Assembly: GCF_900109465.1 (NCBI RefSeq)
Contig: NZ_FOAZ01000007.1
Location: 224,840 to 288,839, forward strand
Source of the DNA: Streptacidiphilus jiangxiensis
GTDB taxonomy: Bacteria > Actinomycetota > Actinomycetes > Streptomycetales > Streptomycetaceae
Direction of reading: 5' to 3'
DNA length: 64,000 nucleotides
Below the pieces are notes generated by a model, which did no database searches, was not told the origin of the DNA, and saw nothing but the letters and a program-made list of their open reading frames with translations. Positions 42,419-50,944 of this stretch are shown here, piece after piece (within the stretch, counting starts at the first letter, position 1; each line of letters opens with the position of its first letter). A program made the position numbers and the translations under genes.

Positions 42419-43378
42419 ATGGACAACCAGAGCATCCGAACCGCGCGTCACCGCAAGGCGGTTCTCGCACTCGCCGCCGCGCTCGTGGTCGGCGGCCTCA
42501 CCGCCTGCGGCACCGCCGGTGCGACGCCGCCCCGCACGACCGGCGCGGCATCCCAGGCCGGACCTTCCGCGCCGGTTGCCGCGCAGCCGTCGACCCGCAT
42601 GCTGACGGTCGACGGACACCGGCTCGCGTTCTACGTGACCTCCGGCGACAACCGCCTGCCGGTCATCGTCCTCGACTCCGGTGGCGGGCTGGACGCCTCC
42701 TACTGGAAGAAGGTCGCCCCCGTCCTCGCCCGCCGGACCGGAGCCGAGATCATCACCTACGACCGTTCCGGCGAGGGAGAGAGCCCCTACGTCCCGGGGC
42801 CCTGGCGGGCCCCGAACGCCGCAGCGGACCTCGCCGCCGGGCTGGCGCAGCTCGGCGTCACGAAGGACGTGGTCCTGGTGTCGCACTCGCTGGCCGGCGA
42901 GATCGCCACCTACTTCGTCCGCGCGCACCCGCGCGTCGTGGCAGGGGCAGTCCTGGTGGACGCGAGCCTGCCGCCGTTCTACACCACGGCGGAGACCGAG
43001 CGGATCGTGGCCGCGAGCCAGCAGCAGATCGACGCACTCAGGAGCCGGCCGCTCACCACGGCGACCCGTCAGCTCCTCGACGAGGCAGACGACTACGGGC
43101 CGGTCCACCTGGCCTACCACGAGCTGAGCTGGCCCGCGTCGGTCCCCGCCACCGCGGTCGTCTCCGCGACCACACCCTTCCCGACCGCACTCGACGCAGG
43201 ACTGTGGCGTCAGGCGCAGCGGAAGTTCGCCGATGCCGCGCCCAACCGGCAGCTGCTCGTCGCCGACCACAGCTCGCACGATGTCCCGCTCGACCGGCCC
43301 GACGTCGTCATCAGGGCCGTCGAGGCCATGGTGAAGCAGGTGGGCGCTGCCGGAACGGCGAACTCGCGGCCGCACTGA
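42419..43378 (+). CDS. Lipoprotein alpha/beta hydrolase
   Basis: The protein has 319 residues from the ATG at 42419, preceded by GGAGGGA. Residues 13-30 form a signal sequence ending in the lipobox LTAC (C30), so the protein is probably anchored outside the membrane. The fold is that of alpha/beta hydrolases: VIVLDSGGGLDASYWKKV, ITYDRSGEGES, nucleophile S157 in SHSLAG, and a late DHSSHDVPLDRP that supplies the histidine. The substrate is unknown. It follows the HSL-type esterase by 52 nt, but its own strong ribosome binding site suggests separate control is possible. Confidence 0.86.
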   Translation: MDNQSIRTARHRKAVLALAAALVVGGLTACGTAGATPPRTTGAASQAGPSAPVAAQPSTRMLTVDGHRLAFYVTSGDNRLPVIVLDSGGGLDASYWKKVAPVLARRTGAEIITYDRSGEGESPYVPGPWRAPNAAADLAAGLAQLGVTKDVVLVSHSLAGEIATYFVRAHPRVVAGAVLVDASLPPFYTTAETERIVAASQQQIDALRSRPLTTATRQLLDEADDYGPVHLAYHELSWPASVPATAVVSATTPFPTALDAGLWRQAQRKFADAAPNRQLLVADHSSHDVPLDRPDVVIRAVEAMVKQVGAAGTANSRPH

Positions 43379-43394
43379 CGGGTGGCTGCCGCAC

Positions 43395-43422
43395 GAGCGC
43401 CCCCGTCTTGGGGTCAGCGCTC
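43395..43422. terminator. Hairpin between convergent hydrolase and VOC genes
   Basis: GAGCGCCCCC (43395-43404) pairs with GGGG (43410-43413) and GCGCTC (43417-43422) with a 3-nt bulge. It overlaps the stop codon of the VOC gene and lies 17 nt after the hydrolase stop. Confidence 0.4.
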
Positions 43423-43824
43423 CGCCGACCTCCTGGCCCGCCGCTCCGCCGACGCGGTGACGGGTGTGTAGAAATTGACCAGGTTGCCGTCGGGGTCGCG
43501 GAAGAGCAGGGACCGGTTGCCCCAGGGCATCGTGGTCGGCCCGGCGACGAAGTCGGTGACGAGGCCGGTCAGGTTCTCGTGGACGCGGTCGACGTCGTCG
43601 ACGAGGAACTCGGTGATGACGCTGTGGTTGTCCGCGGGGCGGGCGGAGCCCGGGGCGAAGAGCGGGACGGTGCGGGTGCCGGCGATCGCGAGCGTGGCCG
43701 TGGCCGTCCTCAGTTCGGCGAAGTCCTCGGTGGCCCACTCCGCCCGCACGCCGGTGGCGCGCTCGTAGAAGTCGACGAGGCGTGCGACGTCGCCGGTGAT
43801 GATGCGGATCGAGACGAAGTCCAT
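43414..43824 (-). CDS. VOC-superfamily protein (glyoxalase/bleomycin-resistance fold)
   Basis: The protein has 136 residues from the ATG at 43824, with GGGAGA at 8-nt spacing. Two beta-alpha-beta-beta-beta modules are visible: VSIRIITGDVARLVDFYERATG, and SVITEFLVDDVDRVHENL followed by PWGNRSLLFRDPDGNLVNFYTP. The final RDPDGNLVNF motif is diagnostic. The family includes dioxygenases, isomerases and drug-binding proteins, and the specific role is unknown. It faces a WYL-type regulator, which may control it. Confidence 0.9.
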   Translation of the reverse strand: MDFVSIRIITGDVARLVDFYERATGVRAEWATEDFAELRTATATLAIAGTRTVPLFAPGSARPADNHSVITEFLVDDVDRVHENLTGLVTDFVAGPTTMPWGNRSLLFRDPDGNLVNFYTPVTASAERRARRSAER

Positions 43825-43922
43825 GGTGCTGTCTCCCTGGCTGCCGTAGTCGGTGTCCTTGCGTCGTAGGCTAGGAGGAATAGTGGACAGAACCCGTCTT
43901 GTATGTGTGTGAGGTTGTGGAC

Positions 43923-44942
43923 GTGACCCGACCCGCCGGCCGCGTACTGACACTCCTGGAGCTGCTGCAGTCCGGAGGGACCCGAACGCTGGCCGAACTC
44001 GCCGACAGGCTCGGCGTCGACCGGCGCACCGTTCGGCGGTACGTGGACCAGTTGATCGACCTCGACGTGCCGGTGGAGTCCGTGCGGGGCCGCTACGGCG
44101 GGTACCGGCTGCGGCCCGGGTACCGCCTGCCTCCCCTCATGCTCAGCGACGACGAGGCGTTGGCCGTCCTGCTCGGCCTGACGGCGGGCCGCCGCGCGGG
44201 GCTGACGGTGGCGGGACGGACCGCGAGCGAGACGGCGTCGGCCAAGATCCGACGGGTGCTGCCCAAGCACCTCGCCGGCCGACTCGACGCCCTCCTGGAG
44301 TCACTGGCTCTGACCGATCCGCCTGGCGGGTCCCCCGCCGCACCGGACGCCGGGGTCCTGCTCGGCGTCGCCGACGCGGTACGCCACCGCCGACCGCTGG
44401 CGATCCGGTACACCGACCGCGACGGGCGGCGCAGCGAGCGCACGCTCCACGCGTACGGGATCGTCGCCCATGCGGGCCGGTGGTACGTCACCGGCCAGGA
44501 CACCGGGACCGGCGAGGAGCGGACCTTCCGGCTGGACCGGATCGCGGACGCCAGGACTCTGCCCGGCTCGTTCGACGCGCCCGCGCCCGAAGGCCCGGAT
44601 CCCGCGCAGCGGGTCCTGTCGGGGTTCGCCACGGCCGGGTACCGGTACGAGGTGAGCCTGCGGATCCACGGGACCGTCGAGCAGATCCGTGCCCACCTCC
44701 CCGCCGCTCTGGCCGTCCTGGACGAGCCGGCGCCCAGCGCCGAGGAGGACCCGGCCACTGAGCGCTGGCGGCAGGTCGAAGTCCGGGCGGAGCGGCTCGA
44801 CTGGCTGCCGCCCGTCCTGGCCGCGCTCGACCGGCCCTTCGTCATCGAGCGCCCGCAGGAGCTGCGCGACCTCGTCGTCGCGCTGGCCGGACGCCTCGCG
44901 TCCCACGCCCGCCGAACCGGCCGTGAGGAGGCCGGGCCCTGA
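43923..44942 (+). CDS. WYL-domain (YafY-type) transcriptional regulator
   Basis: The protein has 339 residues from the GTG at 43923, chosen for a GAGG 8 nt upstream; GTG at 43917 or ATG at 43899 are alternatives in frame. An HTH (TLAELADRLGVDRRTVRRYVDQL) is followed by YGGYRLRPGYRLPPLMLSDD, typical of YafY. The WYL region contains LAIRYTDRDG and HAGRWYVTGQD, and a WCX-like C terminus follows. WYL domains bind small ligands or nucleic acid. It faces the VOC gene with about 100 nt between them, an arrangement that commonly reflects local control. Confidence 0.9.
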   Translation: MTRPAGRVLTLLELLQSGGTRTLAELADRLGVDRRTVRRYVDQLIDLDVPVESVRGRYGGYRLRPGYRLPPLMLSDDEALAVLLGLTAGRRAGLTVAGRTASETASAKIRRVLPKHLAGRLDALLESLALTDPPGGSPAAPDAGVLLGVADAVRHRRPLAIRYTDRDGRRSERTLHAYGIVAHAGRWYVTGQDTGTGEERTFRLDRIADARTLPGSFDAPAPEGPDPAQRVLSGFATAGYRYEVSLRIHGTVEQIRAHLPAALAVLDEPAPSAEEDPATERWRQVEVRAERLDWLPPVLAALDRPFVIERPQELRDLVVALAGRLASHARRTGREEAGP

Positions 44943-44962
44943 GAGCTGCCCGGCCTCCGTGA

Positions 44963-44989
44963 CCGGTCCCTGCCGCTGACAGGGTCCGG
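44963..44989. terminator. Hairpin between convergent WYL and GH87 genes
   Basis: CCGGTCCCTG (44963-44972) pairs with CAGGGTCCGG (44980-44989) with one T-T mismatch and a 7-nt loop. It lies 21 nt after the WYL stop and 15 nt from the stop of the facing gene. Confidence 0.55.
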
Positions 44990-45003
44990 CTCCCGCGGTT
45001 CCG

Positions 45004-47979
45004 TCAGAACCCGCTGTCGCCCGCCCCGCGGTTGATGGTGTAGCCGCCGGGGTTGTTCAGGCCGCCGGAGGCGGCGCCGGTGACGGTGACGTAGTTCGCC
45101 GTCATGCTGCCGGTCACGCTGGAGATGTCGATGCCGTAGGTGCCGGTGCCGCTGATCGCCAGGTGGTCCAGGGTGAGGTTGCTGATCTGCTTGCCGTAGC
45201 TGAGCAGGACGCCCTGGTAGGTGGCGTTGCTGACGGTGTTGTTGGTGACGGTCACCGGCTGGGTGATGTCGGCGGTACTGGCGTAGATCCACAGGGCGCC
45301 CAGCGAGGAGCCCCAGTTGGAGTTGTACGAGCCCGCCCGCACCATCGCGTTGCCGCTGACCGTCGTCGGCCCGGTGAAGCCGCCGCCGAACGCGGTGCTG
45401 ACGGTGATGCCGGAGCCGAAGGCGACGGTGTCGGAGACGAGGTTGTTGGCGACGGTGTTGTTGCCACCGCCGTAGACGCCGATGCCGTTGGCCTGGATCG
45501 GGCTGCTGACGGTGTCGTTGGTCAGCGCGCAGCCGGTGACGTTGCCGCCCTCGGTGTCCAGGGCCAGTTCGTCGTCGCCGGTGTTGCGCACCTCGGTCTG
45601 GTCGACGCGGGTGCCGGTGCTGCCGCCGTGGATGTGGACGCCGTCGGCGAAGACGTCACGGACGCGGTCGCCGACCACGTACAGGCCGTTGCCGGGGTTG
45701 GCCCAGAGGCCGACCTTCAGGTGCTCCATCCACACGTCGTAGATCAGCGAGCCGGAGGCGAAGCTGCCCTCGATGCCGGCGGCGCCGGAGTCGTTGTTAC
45801 GGAAGGTCTGGTCGCCGGTGATGCTCAGGTCCGCGACCTGGTTGACGCCGCCGGTGGCGAACAGGCCGCCGGAGCCGTTGGGGGCGGTGGACTGGATCGT
45901 GGTGTACCACTCGCCCGCGCCCCGGATCGAGACGCCCGCGAAGCTGATCCGGCCGGAGATCAGGTACGTCCCGGCGGGGAACCAGAGGCCGGTGCCGGTG
46001 CCCGAGAGGGCGCTGAGGGCGTTGTTGATCGCGGTGGTGTCGTCGGCGCCGCTGTTCGGCGTGACGCCGTAGGTGGTGACCGAGGTGTAGCCGGTGGCCG
46101 GCATCGCGTAGGCGGGGTCGACCTGTTCGGCGTCGAGCACGTCGATCGTGTAGGAGGCGGCGGTGTCGGCGGAGTCCTTCTGGAGCTTGAGCACCGTCCC
46201 GGCGGGCCAGTTGCCGATCAGGGCGCGGGTCTCGTCGTAGAAGTGGTGGGCGACGCCGTTGCTGGGGGTGCGGGTGTCGTAGTAGCCGCCGCCGTAGAGC
46301 CAGGAGTACTGGGTGGTCAGGCTCAGGTCCTGGAGCTTGCTGCCGTTGGCGTACAGGGCGAGCGGCGCGGTGGCCGTCGAGCCGTCGGAGTTGGCGGGGA
46401 TGGAGTAGCGCAGCACGATCGAGTTCGCCGGCGCGGTCAGGGTGAACTGCACGTACTGGCCGGTGCCGGTGAGCTGGACGGCCTGACGGCCCGTCGCCTC
46501 GGCCTGCAGGCTCGGGTAGCTGGTGCTGTAGGGCAGCACCGTGCCGTTGGTCTGCGCGTTCGCGGCCGGGTACTCGGTGTAGGGCAGCGTGGCGCCCTGC
46601 GCGGCGAGCGCGGCGCCTCCGGTGACGGTGACACTGTTGATCGCGATGTTGCCGCTGTCGCCGGAGTCGGCGCGGTAGGCGATCAGGTTCAGGCCGGAGC
46701 GCAGCGGCTCGCTCTGGGCGCTGCTCTGCAGCCAGCCGCTGCCTGCGGGCAGGGAGAGCTGACCGGCCTTCACGCCGTTGAGGTAGAGCGAGACGGTCTG
46801 CGCCGAGCCCGTGCTGTTGGCGTAGGCGAGGGAGACGGGGTAGCTGCCTGCGCTCGGCACGTCGGCGGTGAAGTCGACGACCGCGCCGGTGGCGGTGAAG
46901 CCGGTGAGGTAGCCGCTGCCGGTGTAGCCCGCGAGCGAGGTCGCCACGGTCGGGCCGCCGGTGAAGAACGCGCTCGCGGCCTGGTAGACCTGCCCGGTGG
47001 CGCCGCCGGTCGAGGTGGAGCTAGGGGTGGGAGAGGCCGACGGAGTGGACGATGCGGCGCTGCCGACGGTGATGTTGTCGAGGTTGACGTTGCCGGTGTC
47101 CGTGGAGTCGAACTTGTAGCCGATGGTGTTGCTGCCCGCGTTCAGGGTCAGCGTGTCGGCCTGCGTGGCCCAGGTGTTCCAGTCGGCGGTGGCCGCGAGG
47201 GAGTCCTGCTGGACCTTGGTGCCGTTGACGTACACCGAGAGGGTCTTGGCGGAGCCGTTGCCGTTGGCGTACCGCAGCGTCACGGGCGTGGCACCGGCGG
47301 CGGAGGCGGTGACGGTGAAGACGGTGTCGGCGCTGCCCTTGTCGGTGTCGGTGTAGCCGCCGACGAAGCCGGTGCCGGTGTAGCCGGTGTGGTCGGAGGC
47401 GACGACGGCGCCGCCGGAGAGCGCCGCCTTCTCCGCCTCGTACTGGCCGGGCGGGGGCGGCGGGACGGCGGCGAGGCTGATGTTGTCGAGGTTGACGTTG
47501 CCGGAGTCCGTCGAGTCGAACTTGTAGCCGACGGTGTCGGTTCCGGCGGTCAGGCTCAGTGGGGTGGCAACGGTGCCCCAGGTGTTCCAGTCGGCGGTGG
47601 CGGGCAGTGAGATCTGCCCGGTCTTCGTCCCGTTGAGGTAGACCGAGAGGGTCATCGTCGAGCCGGTGCCGTTGGCGTACCGCAGCGTCGAGGTGTACGC
47701 GCCGCCGGCGGAGGCGCTGACGGTGAAGACGGTGTCGGCGGCGCCCTTGTCGGTGTCGGTGTAGCCGCCGACGAAGCCGGTGCCGGTGTAGCCGGTGTGG
47801 TCGGAGGCGACGACGGCGCCACCGGAGAGCGCGGCGCTTTCCGCCTCGTACACGGTGGCGGCGTGCGCGGCGGGCGCGACGCCCAGCGCGACGGCGAGCG
47901 CCAGGAGCAGCGCGAGGACGCAGAGGGCGGCGGTGGGCAGTGCGCGGGCGCGCGAAAGCCACGGGGGAGAGGTGGGCAT
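45004..47979 (-). CDS. Secreted GH87-like alpha-1,3-glucanase/mycodextranase with three N-terminal CBM-like modules
   Basis: The protein has 991 residues from the ATG at 47979, with GGAG at 5-nt spacing. Residues 1-40 are a Sec signal peptide ending AHA. Three beta-sandwich modules of the CBM6/CBM35 type follow (about 43-170, 179-306 and 330-455); the first two are nearly identical. A linker domain (about 465-620) is shared with the second GH87-like protein. The C-terminal beta-helix (about 625-991) starts with the pectate-lyase-superfamily pattern TTYGVTPNSGADDTTAINNA. NTGDDELALD carries an Asp pair (D802, D803) 23 residues after the Asp of FADGVHIH. GH87 is known to use three aspartates including such a pair. 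The likely substrate is alpha-1,3-glucan or nigeran from fungal walls. The gene lies directly after a LacI gene on the same strand. Confidence 0.8.
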   Translation of the reverse strand: MPTSPPWLSRARALPTAALCVLALLLALAVALGVAPAAHAATVYEAESAALSGGAVVASDHTGYTGTGFVGGYTDTDKGAADTVFTVSASAGGAYTSTLRYANGTGSTMTLSVYLNGTKTGQISLPATADWNTWGTVATPLSLTAGTDTVGYKFDSTDSGNVNLDNISLAAVPPPPPGQYEAEKAALSGGAVVASDHTGYTGTGFVGGYTDTDKGSADTVFTVTASAAGATPVTLRYANGNGSAKTLSVYVNGTKVQQDSLAATADWNTWATQADTLTLNAGSNTIGYKFDSTDTGNVNLDNITVGSAASSTPSASPTPSSTSTGGATGQVYQAASAFFTGGPTVATSLAGYTGSGYLTGFTATGAVVDFTADVPSAGSYPVSLAYANSTGSAQTVSLYLNGVKAGQLSLPAGSGWLQSSAQSEPLRSGLNLIAYRADSGDSGNIAINSVTVTGGAALAAQGATLPYTEYPAANAQTNGTVLPYSTSYPSLQAEATGRQAVQLTGTGQYVQFTLTAPANSIVLRYSIPANSDGSTATAPLALYANGSKLQDLSLTTQYSWLYGGGYYDTRTPSNGVAHHFYDETRALIGNWPAGTVLKLQKDSADTAASYTIDVLDAEQVDPAYAMPATGYTSVTTYGVTPNSGADDTTAINNALSALSGTGTGLWFPAGTYLISGRISFAGVSIRGAGEWYTTIQSTAPNGSGGLFATGGVNQVADLSITGDQTFRNNDSGAAGIEGSFASGSLIYDVWMEHLKVGLWANPGNGLYVVGDRVRDVFADGVHIHGGSTGTRVDQTEVRNTGDDELALDTEGGNVTGCALTNDTVSSPIQANGIGVYGGGNNTVANNLVSDTVAFGSGITVSTAFGGGFTGPTTVSGNAMVRAGSYNSNWGSSLGALWIYASTADITQPVTVTNNTVSNATYQGVLLSYGKQISNLTLDHLAISGTGTYGIDISSVTGSMTANYVTVTGAASGGLNNPGGYTINRGAGDSGF
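47062..47853 (-). repeat. Duplicated CBM-like coding modules, 408-nt period
   Basis: Two modules of about 125 residues are repeated with an offset of exactly 408 nt (136 codons). Their first 75 or so nucleotides, around 47341-47420 and 47749-47828, are almost identical, including synonymous positions. This implies recent duplication or gene conversion. Confidence 0.85.
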
Positions 47980-48104
47980 GACGCTCCAGAAGGTGGGGGA
48001 GCAGGCAACGCCACGGCACGGTAGCCCTGGTCCGGGAGCCGCACAACGAATCGCGCGCGGCCCGTAAAATCCGGCCCGGAGTCGCGTCATGTGCTTGTCG
48101 CGGT

Positions 48105-48114
48105 TTGCGAAGCC
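48105..48114. promoter_or_regulatory. Candidate LacI half-site TTGCGAAGCC upstream of the first GH87-like gene
   Basis: TTGCGAAGCC at 48105-48114 lies about 130 nt upstream of the GH87-like start. The same 10-mer occurs at 58480-58489, just before the second lacI gene. CTTGCGTGACC (48194-48204) is a related sequence near the lacI end. The site is a plausible operator for one or both LacI proteins. Confidence 0.4.
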
Positions 48115-48201
48115 AGGTCAGCAGCGGTGTTGCCGTCCCGGGCCACCGAAGGTCGGTGCACGACCTGAAAAGAACTCATCAGGAACATCGACGACTTGCG
48201 T

Positions 48202-48223
48202 GACCCGGACGGGGGGCCGGGTC
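48202..48223 (-). terminator. Hairpin after the first lacI gene
   Basis: GACCCGG (48202-48208) and CCGGGTC (48217-48223) form a 7-bp stem with an 8-nt loop, 6 nt beyond the lacI stop on the minus strand. It may separate lacI from the GH87-like gene transcribed in the same direction. Confidence 0.45.
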
Positions 48224-48228
48224 CCGTC

Positions 48229-49296
48229 TCAGGCCAGGCCGCGCGCCCTCGGCAGGGGAGCGGCGCCGATGCCTGGGCCCGCGCCCGCAGCTGTGGTCGG
48301 CACGCGGCGGCGCGGCACGTACGGCGCAGTCGAGCCGCGCACGACGAGCTCCGGCTCGTGCAGCAGGTGCCGGGGGGTCGGCGCGCCGCCCTCGATCTGA
48401 CCGAGCAGCAGTTGCACGGCTGCCCGTGCCATCGCGTCGATCGGCTGGCGCAGCGTCGTCAGCGGCGGGTCGGTGTAGTTCATGAACGCCGAGTCGTCGA
48501 AGCCCACCGCCGAGAACTCGCGCGGGACCTCGAGCCCGGCGCGGCGGGCCGCGCGGATGGCGCCCAGCGCGAGCACGTCGCTGCCGCAGACGAGCGCGGT
48601 GGCGCCCGCGTCGATCAGCTCCGCGGCGGCGGCCTGGCCGCCCTCGAAGGAGAAGAGCGCGTGCCCGACGCGCCCGGCCGGGTCCAGGCCGGCTCGGCGG
48701 CACACCTCGGCGAAGGCCGCGGTCTTGTGCGCGGAGGGCGCGTGGTCGGCCGGGCCGACCAGGAGGCCGATGTCGCGGTGGCCGAGCGCGTGCAGATGGG
48801 CGAAGGCCTGCCGCACCGCCGCAGCGTCGTCCGTGGAGACCTGGGGGAAGCCCGCGTGGTCGACGGCCGCGTTCAGCAGCACCACCGGCACGCCGCGCTC
48901 CAGCAACTGACGGTGTTCCTCGGCGCTGAGGCCACCGCAGAAGACGACGCCGGAGACCTGCTGGTCCAGCAGCATCGTCACGTACTCGGCCTCGGAGAGC
49001 CCGCCGGCGGAGCGCGTGCACAGCACGGGCGTGAAGCCCAGTTGGACCAGCGCGCCGCCGACCATCTCGGCCAGCGCGGGGAAGATCGGGTTCTGCAGTT
49101 CGGGCAGCACCAGCCCGACCAGGCGGGCACGTACGCCCCGCAGTTGGGTGGGCCGCTCGTAGCCGAGCACGTCGAGGGCGGTCAGCACGGCCTGGCGGGT
49201 GGTGTCGGAGACGCCGGACCTGCCGTTGAGCACGCGGCTCACCGTCGCCTCACTGACGCCCACCTTCCGTGCCACTTCGGCGAGTCTGCGCGTCAT
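48229..49296 (-). CDS. LacI-family regulator 1 of the alpha-glucan locus
   Basis: The protein has 355 residues from the ATG at 49296. No other in-frame start exists upstream, and there is no clear Shine-Dalgarno sequence. The HTH (LAEVARKVGVSEATVSRVLNG) and hinge (RQAVLTALDVLGYERP) are typical. The periplasmic-binding-like domain contains GFDDSAFMNYTDPPLTTLRQP. It is a close paralogue of the LacI at 57392, about three quarters identical by eye. It faces the ABC importer operon and precedes a GH87-like gene on its own strand, so it probably represses uptake and hydrolysis until an oligosaccharide inducer appears. Confidence 0.94.
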   Translation of the reverse strand: MTRRLAEVARKVGVSEATVSRVLNGRSGVSDTTRQAVLTALDVLGYERPTQLRGVRARLVGLVLPELQNPIFPALAEMVGGALVQLGFTPVLCTRSAGGLSEAEYVTMLLDQQVSGVVFCGGLSAEEHRQLLERGVPVVLLNAAVDHAGFPQVSTDDAAAVRQAFAHLHALGHRDIGLLVGPADHAPSAHKTAAFAEVCRRAGLDPAGRVGHALFSFEGGQAAAAELIDAGATALVCGSDVLALGAIRAARRAGLEVPREFSAVGFDDSAFMNYTDPPLTTLRQPIDAMARAAVQLLLGQIEGGAPTPRHLLHEPELVVRGSTAPYVPRRRVPTTAAGAGPGIGAAPLPRARGLA

Positions 49297-49355
49297 GCGG
49301 GCACTGTGTCACACCGGATGCCCGATTCTCTACAGCCGATGCCGTGCAAACAGCA

Positions 49356-49386
49356 GTCACTTGCGCCAGAACATCCAGGTTTTGCG
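49356..49386. promoter_or_regulatory. 31-bp element shared by the two lacI upstream regions (copy 1)
   Basis: Read on the plus strand, this segment starts GTCACTTGCGCC and ends CAGGTTTTGCG. Copy 2 at 58514-58544 matches 23 of 31 positions. It lies in the 231-nt divergent region 49297-49527 between lacI 1 and the ABC importer operon. Conserved TTGCG blocks at both ends suggest a LacI operator or paired half-sites. Confidence 0.6.
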
Positions 49387-49527
49387 CATATCGGTTTCTC
49401 TCTTGCACCGCTTCTCGGAGCGCCCGTAGCTTGTGCTGCACGCCGGGCCGAGACCGCCACCCCACCACCGGGTGCGGCCCTGACCAGCATCGATTCCCCC
49501 ACCCCGACTCGCCCTCAGGGACCGAAG

Positions 49528-50898
49528 ATGAGACTCCGCACCGCCTCCCGGGTCGCCCTCGCGACCGGACTCGTCCTCTCCGCCGCAGCCTGCGCCAGCT
49601 CGAACTCCGGCTCCGGCGGCGCGAGCGCCGACGGCAAGGTCAGCATCACCGTCGGCTGCATGCCGCCCACCACCCAGGCCGGCCCGCGCGCCAACTGGAT
49701 CGCCGACGTCGCCGCCTTCGAGAAGCTGAACCCGAACATCACCGTCAAGGGCGACGACAGCAACCCCTGCGACGACCCCGCCACCTTCAACGCCAAGCTG
49801 GCCAGCGGGAAGATGGACGACGTCTTCTACACCTACTTCACCGACGGCGCGAACGTCGTCGCGTCCGGCCAGGCCGCCGACATCCAGCAGTACGCCAGTC
49901 AGATCCACGGCCTGTCGGACATCCAGCCCGCGCTGACGAACATCTACAAGCAGGGCGGCACGGCCTCCGGCGACCTCTACGGCATCCCGAAGGGCAACTA
50001 CAGCCTCGGCCTGGTCTACAGCAAGACGCTGTTCCAGAAGGCGGGCCTGGACCCGAACAAGCCGCCGACCACCTGGGACGAGGTCGAGGCCGACGCCATC
50101 GCCATCAGCAAGCTGGGCAACGGCGATGTCGGCTACGCCGACTACAGTGCGGCCAACACCGGCGGTTGGCACTTCACCGCCGAGCTGTACTCCCGCGGCG
50201 GCACCATGGTCACCCCCGACGGCAAGTCCGCCGCCTTCGACGACGCCAACGGGCTGGCGGTGCTGCAGTTCCTGCACAAGATGCGGTTCACCGACAACGT
50301 GATGGGTGCCAAGCAGGGTCTGCAGTACAACGACCTGCTGCAGATGATGGCCTCGGGCAAGCTCGGCATGTACGTCGGCGACCCGGTCACCCTGACCACG
50401 ATCCACGATCAGTACAACGTCTCCTACGACGACATGGCCGTCGGCCCGATGCCCGGTCAGGCCGCCACGCTCGTCGGCGGCGACGGCTACATGTTCAACA
50501 AGAAGGACACTCCGGCCCAGATCCAGGCCGGCATCAAGTGGATCAACTACGAGTTCCTCACCTCCGGGCAGGGCTTGAACTTCAACTACCCGCGCCGCGC
50601 GGAGCAGAAGGAGCCGGTCGGCCTGCCCGAGCCGGACCTGTGGACCGGCGCCACCGCCGCCGCCGACGCCGCCGCCATGGCCAAGTACGCGAACATGCCC
50701 GTCGCCAACTTCGCCACCTACGTGGCCGCGCTGCCCAGCATGAAGCTGCTGGTCGAGCCGCCGCAGGCGCAGGCCCTCTACGCCCAGGGCGACAAGGCCA
50801 TGGACGCGGTCCTCACCGACCCGAACGCCGACCCGCAGAAGCTGCTGGACACCTTCAAGGCCGCCGCGAACAGCATCCTGGCCAACGCCCAGCAGTAA
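49528..50898 (+). CDS. ABC sugar-binding lipoprotein (family 1 solute-binding protein)
   Basis: The protein has 456 residues from the ATG at 49528, with AGGGA at 7-nt spacing. The signal sequence ends in LSAAAC (C22), a lipoprotein-type cleavage site. The mature part fits family 1 solute-binding proteins: AFEKLNPNITVKGDDSN, KMDDVFYTYF, LYGIPKGNYSLGLVYSKTLFQKAGLDPNKPPTTWDEVEADA. It should bind an oligosaccharide outside the membrane and deliver it to the two permeases encoded next. Its place between two GH87-like enzymes suggests alpha-1,3-linked glucooligosaccharides such as nigerose-type products, which is an inference. Confidence 0.92.
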   Translation: MRLRTASRVALATGLVLSAAACASSNSGSGGASADGKVSITVGCMPPTTQAGPRANWIADVAAFEKLNPNITVKGDDSNPCDDPATFNAKLASGKMDDVFYTYFTDGANVVASGQAADIQQYASQIHGLSDIQPALTNIYKQGGTASGDLYGIPKGNYSLGLVYSKTLFQKAGLDPNKPPTTWDEVEADAIAISKLGNGDVGYADYSAANTGGWHFTAELYSRGGTMVTPDGKSAAFDDANGLAVLQFLHKMRFTDNVMGAKQGLQYNDLLQMMASGKLGMYVGDPVTLTTIHDQYNVSYDDMAVGPMPGQAATLVGGDGYMFNKKDTPAQIQAGIKWINYEFLTSGQGLNFNYPRRAEQKEPVGLPEPDLWTGATAAADAAAMAKYANMPVANFATYVAALPSMKLLVEPPQAQALYAQGDKAMDAVLTDPNADPQKLLDTFKAAANSILANAQQ

Positions 50899-50944
50899 CA
50901 GGCCCCCACCCTTCGCGGACGACGAGACGAGAGCCCCACCCACC

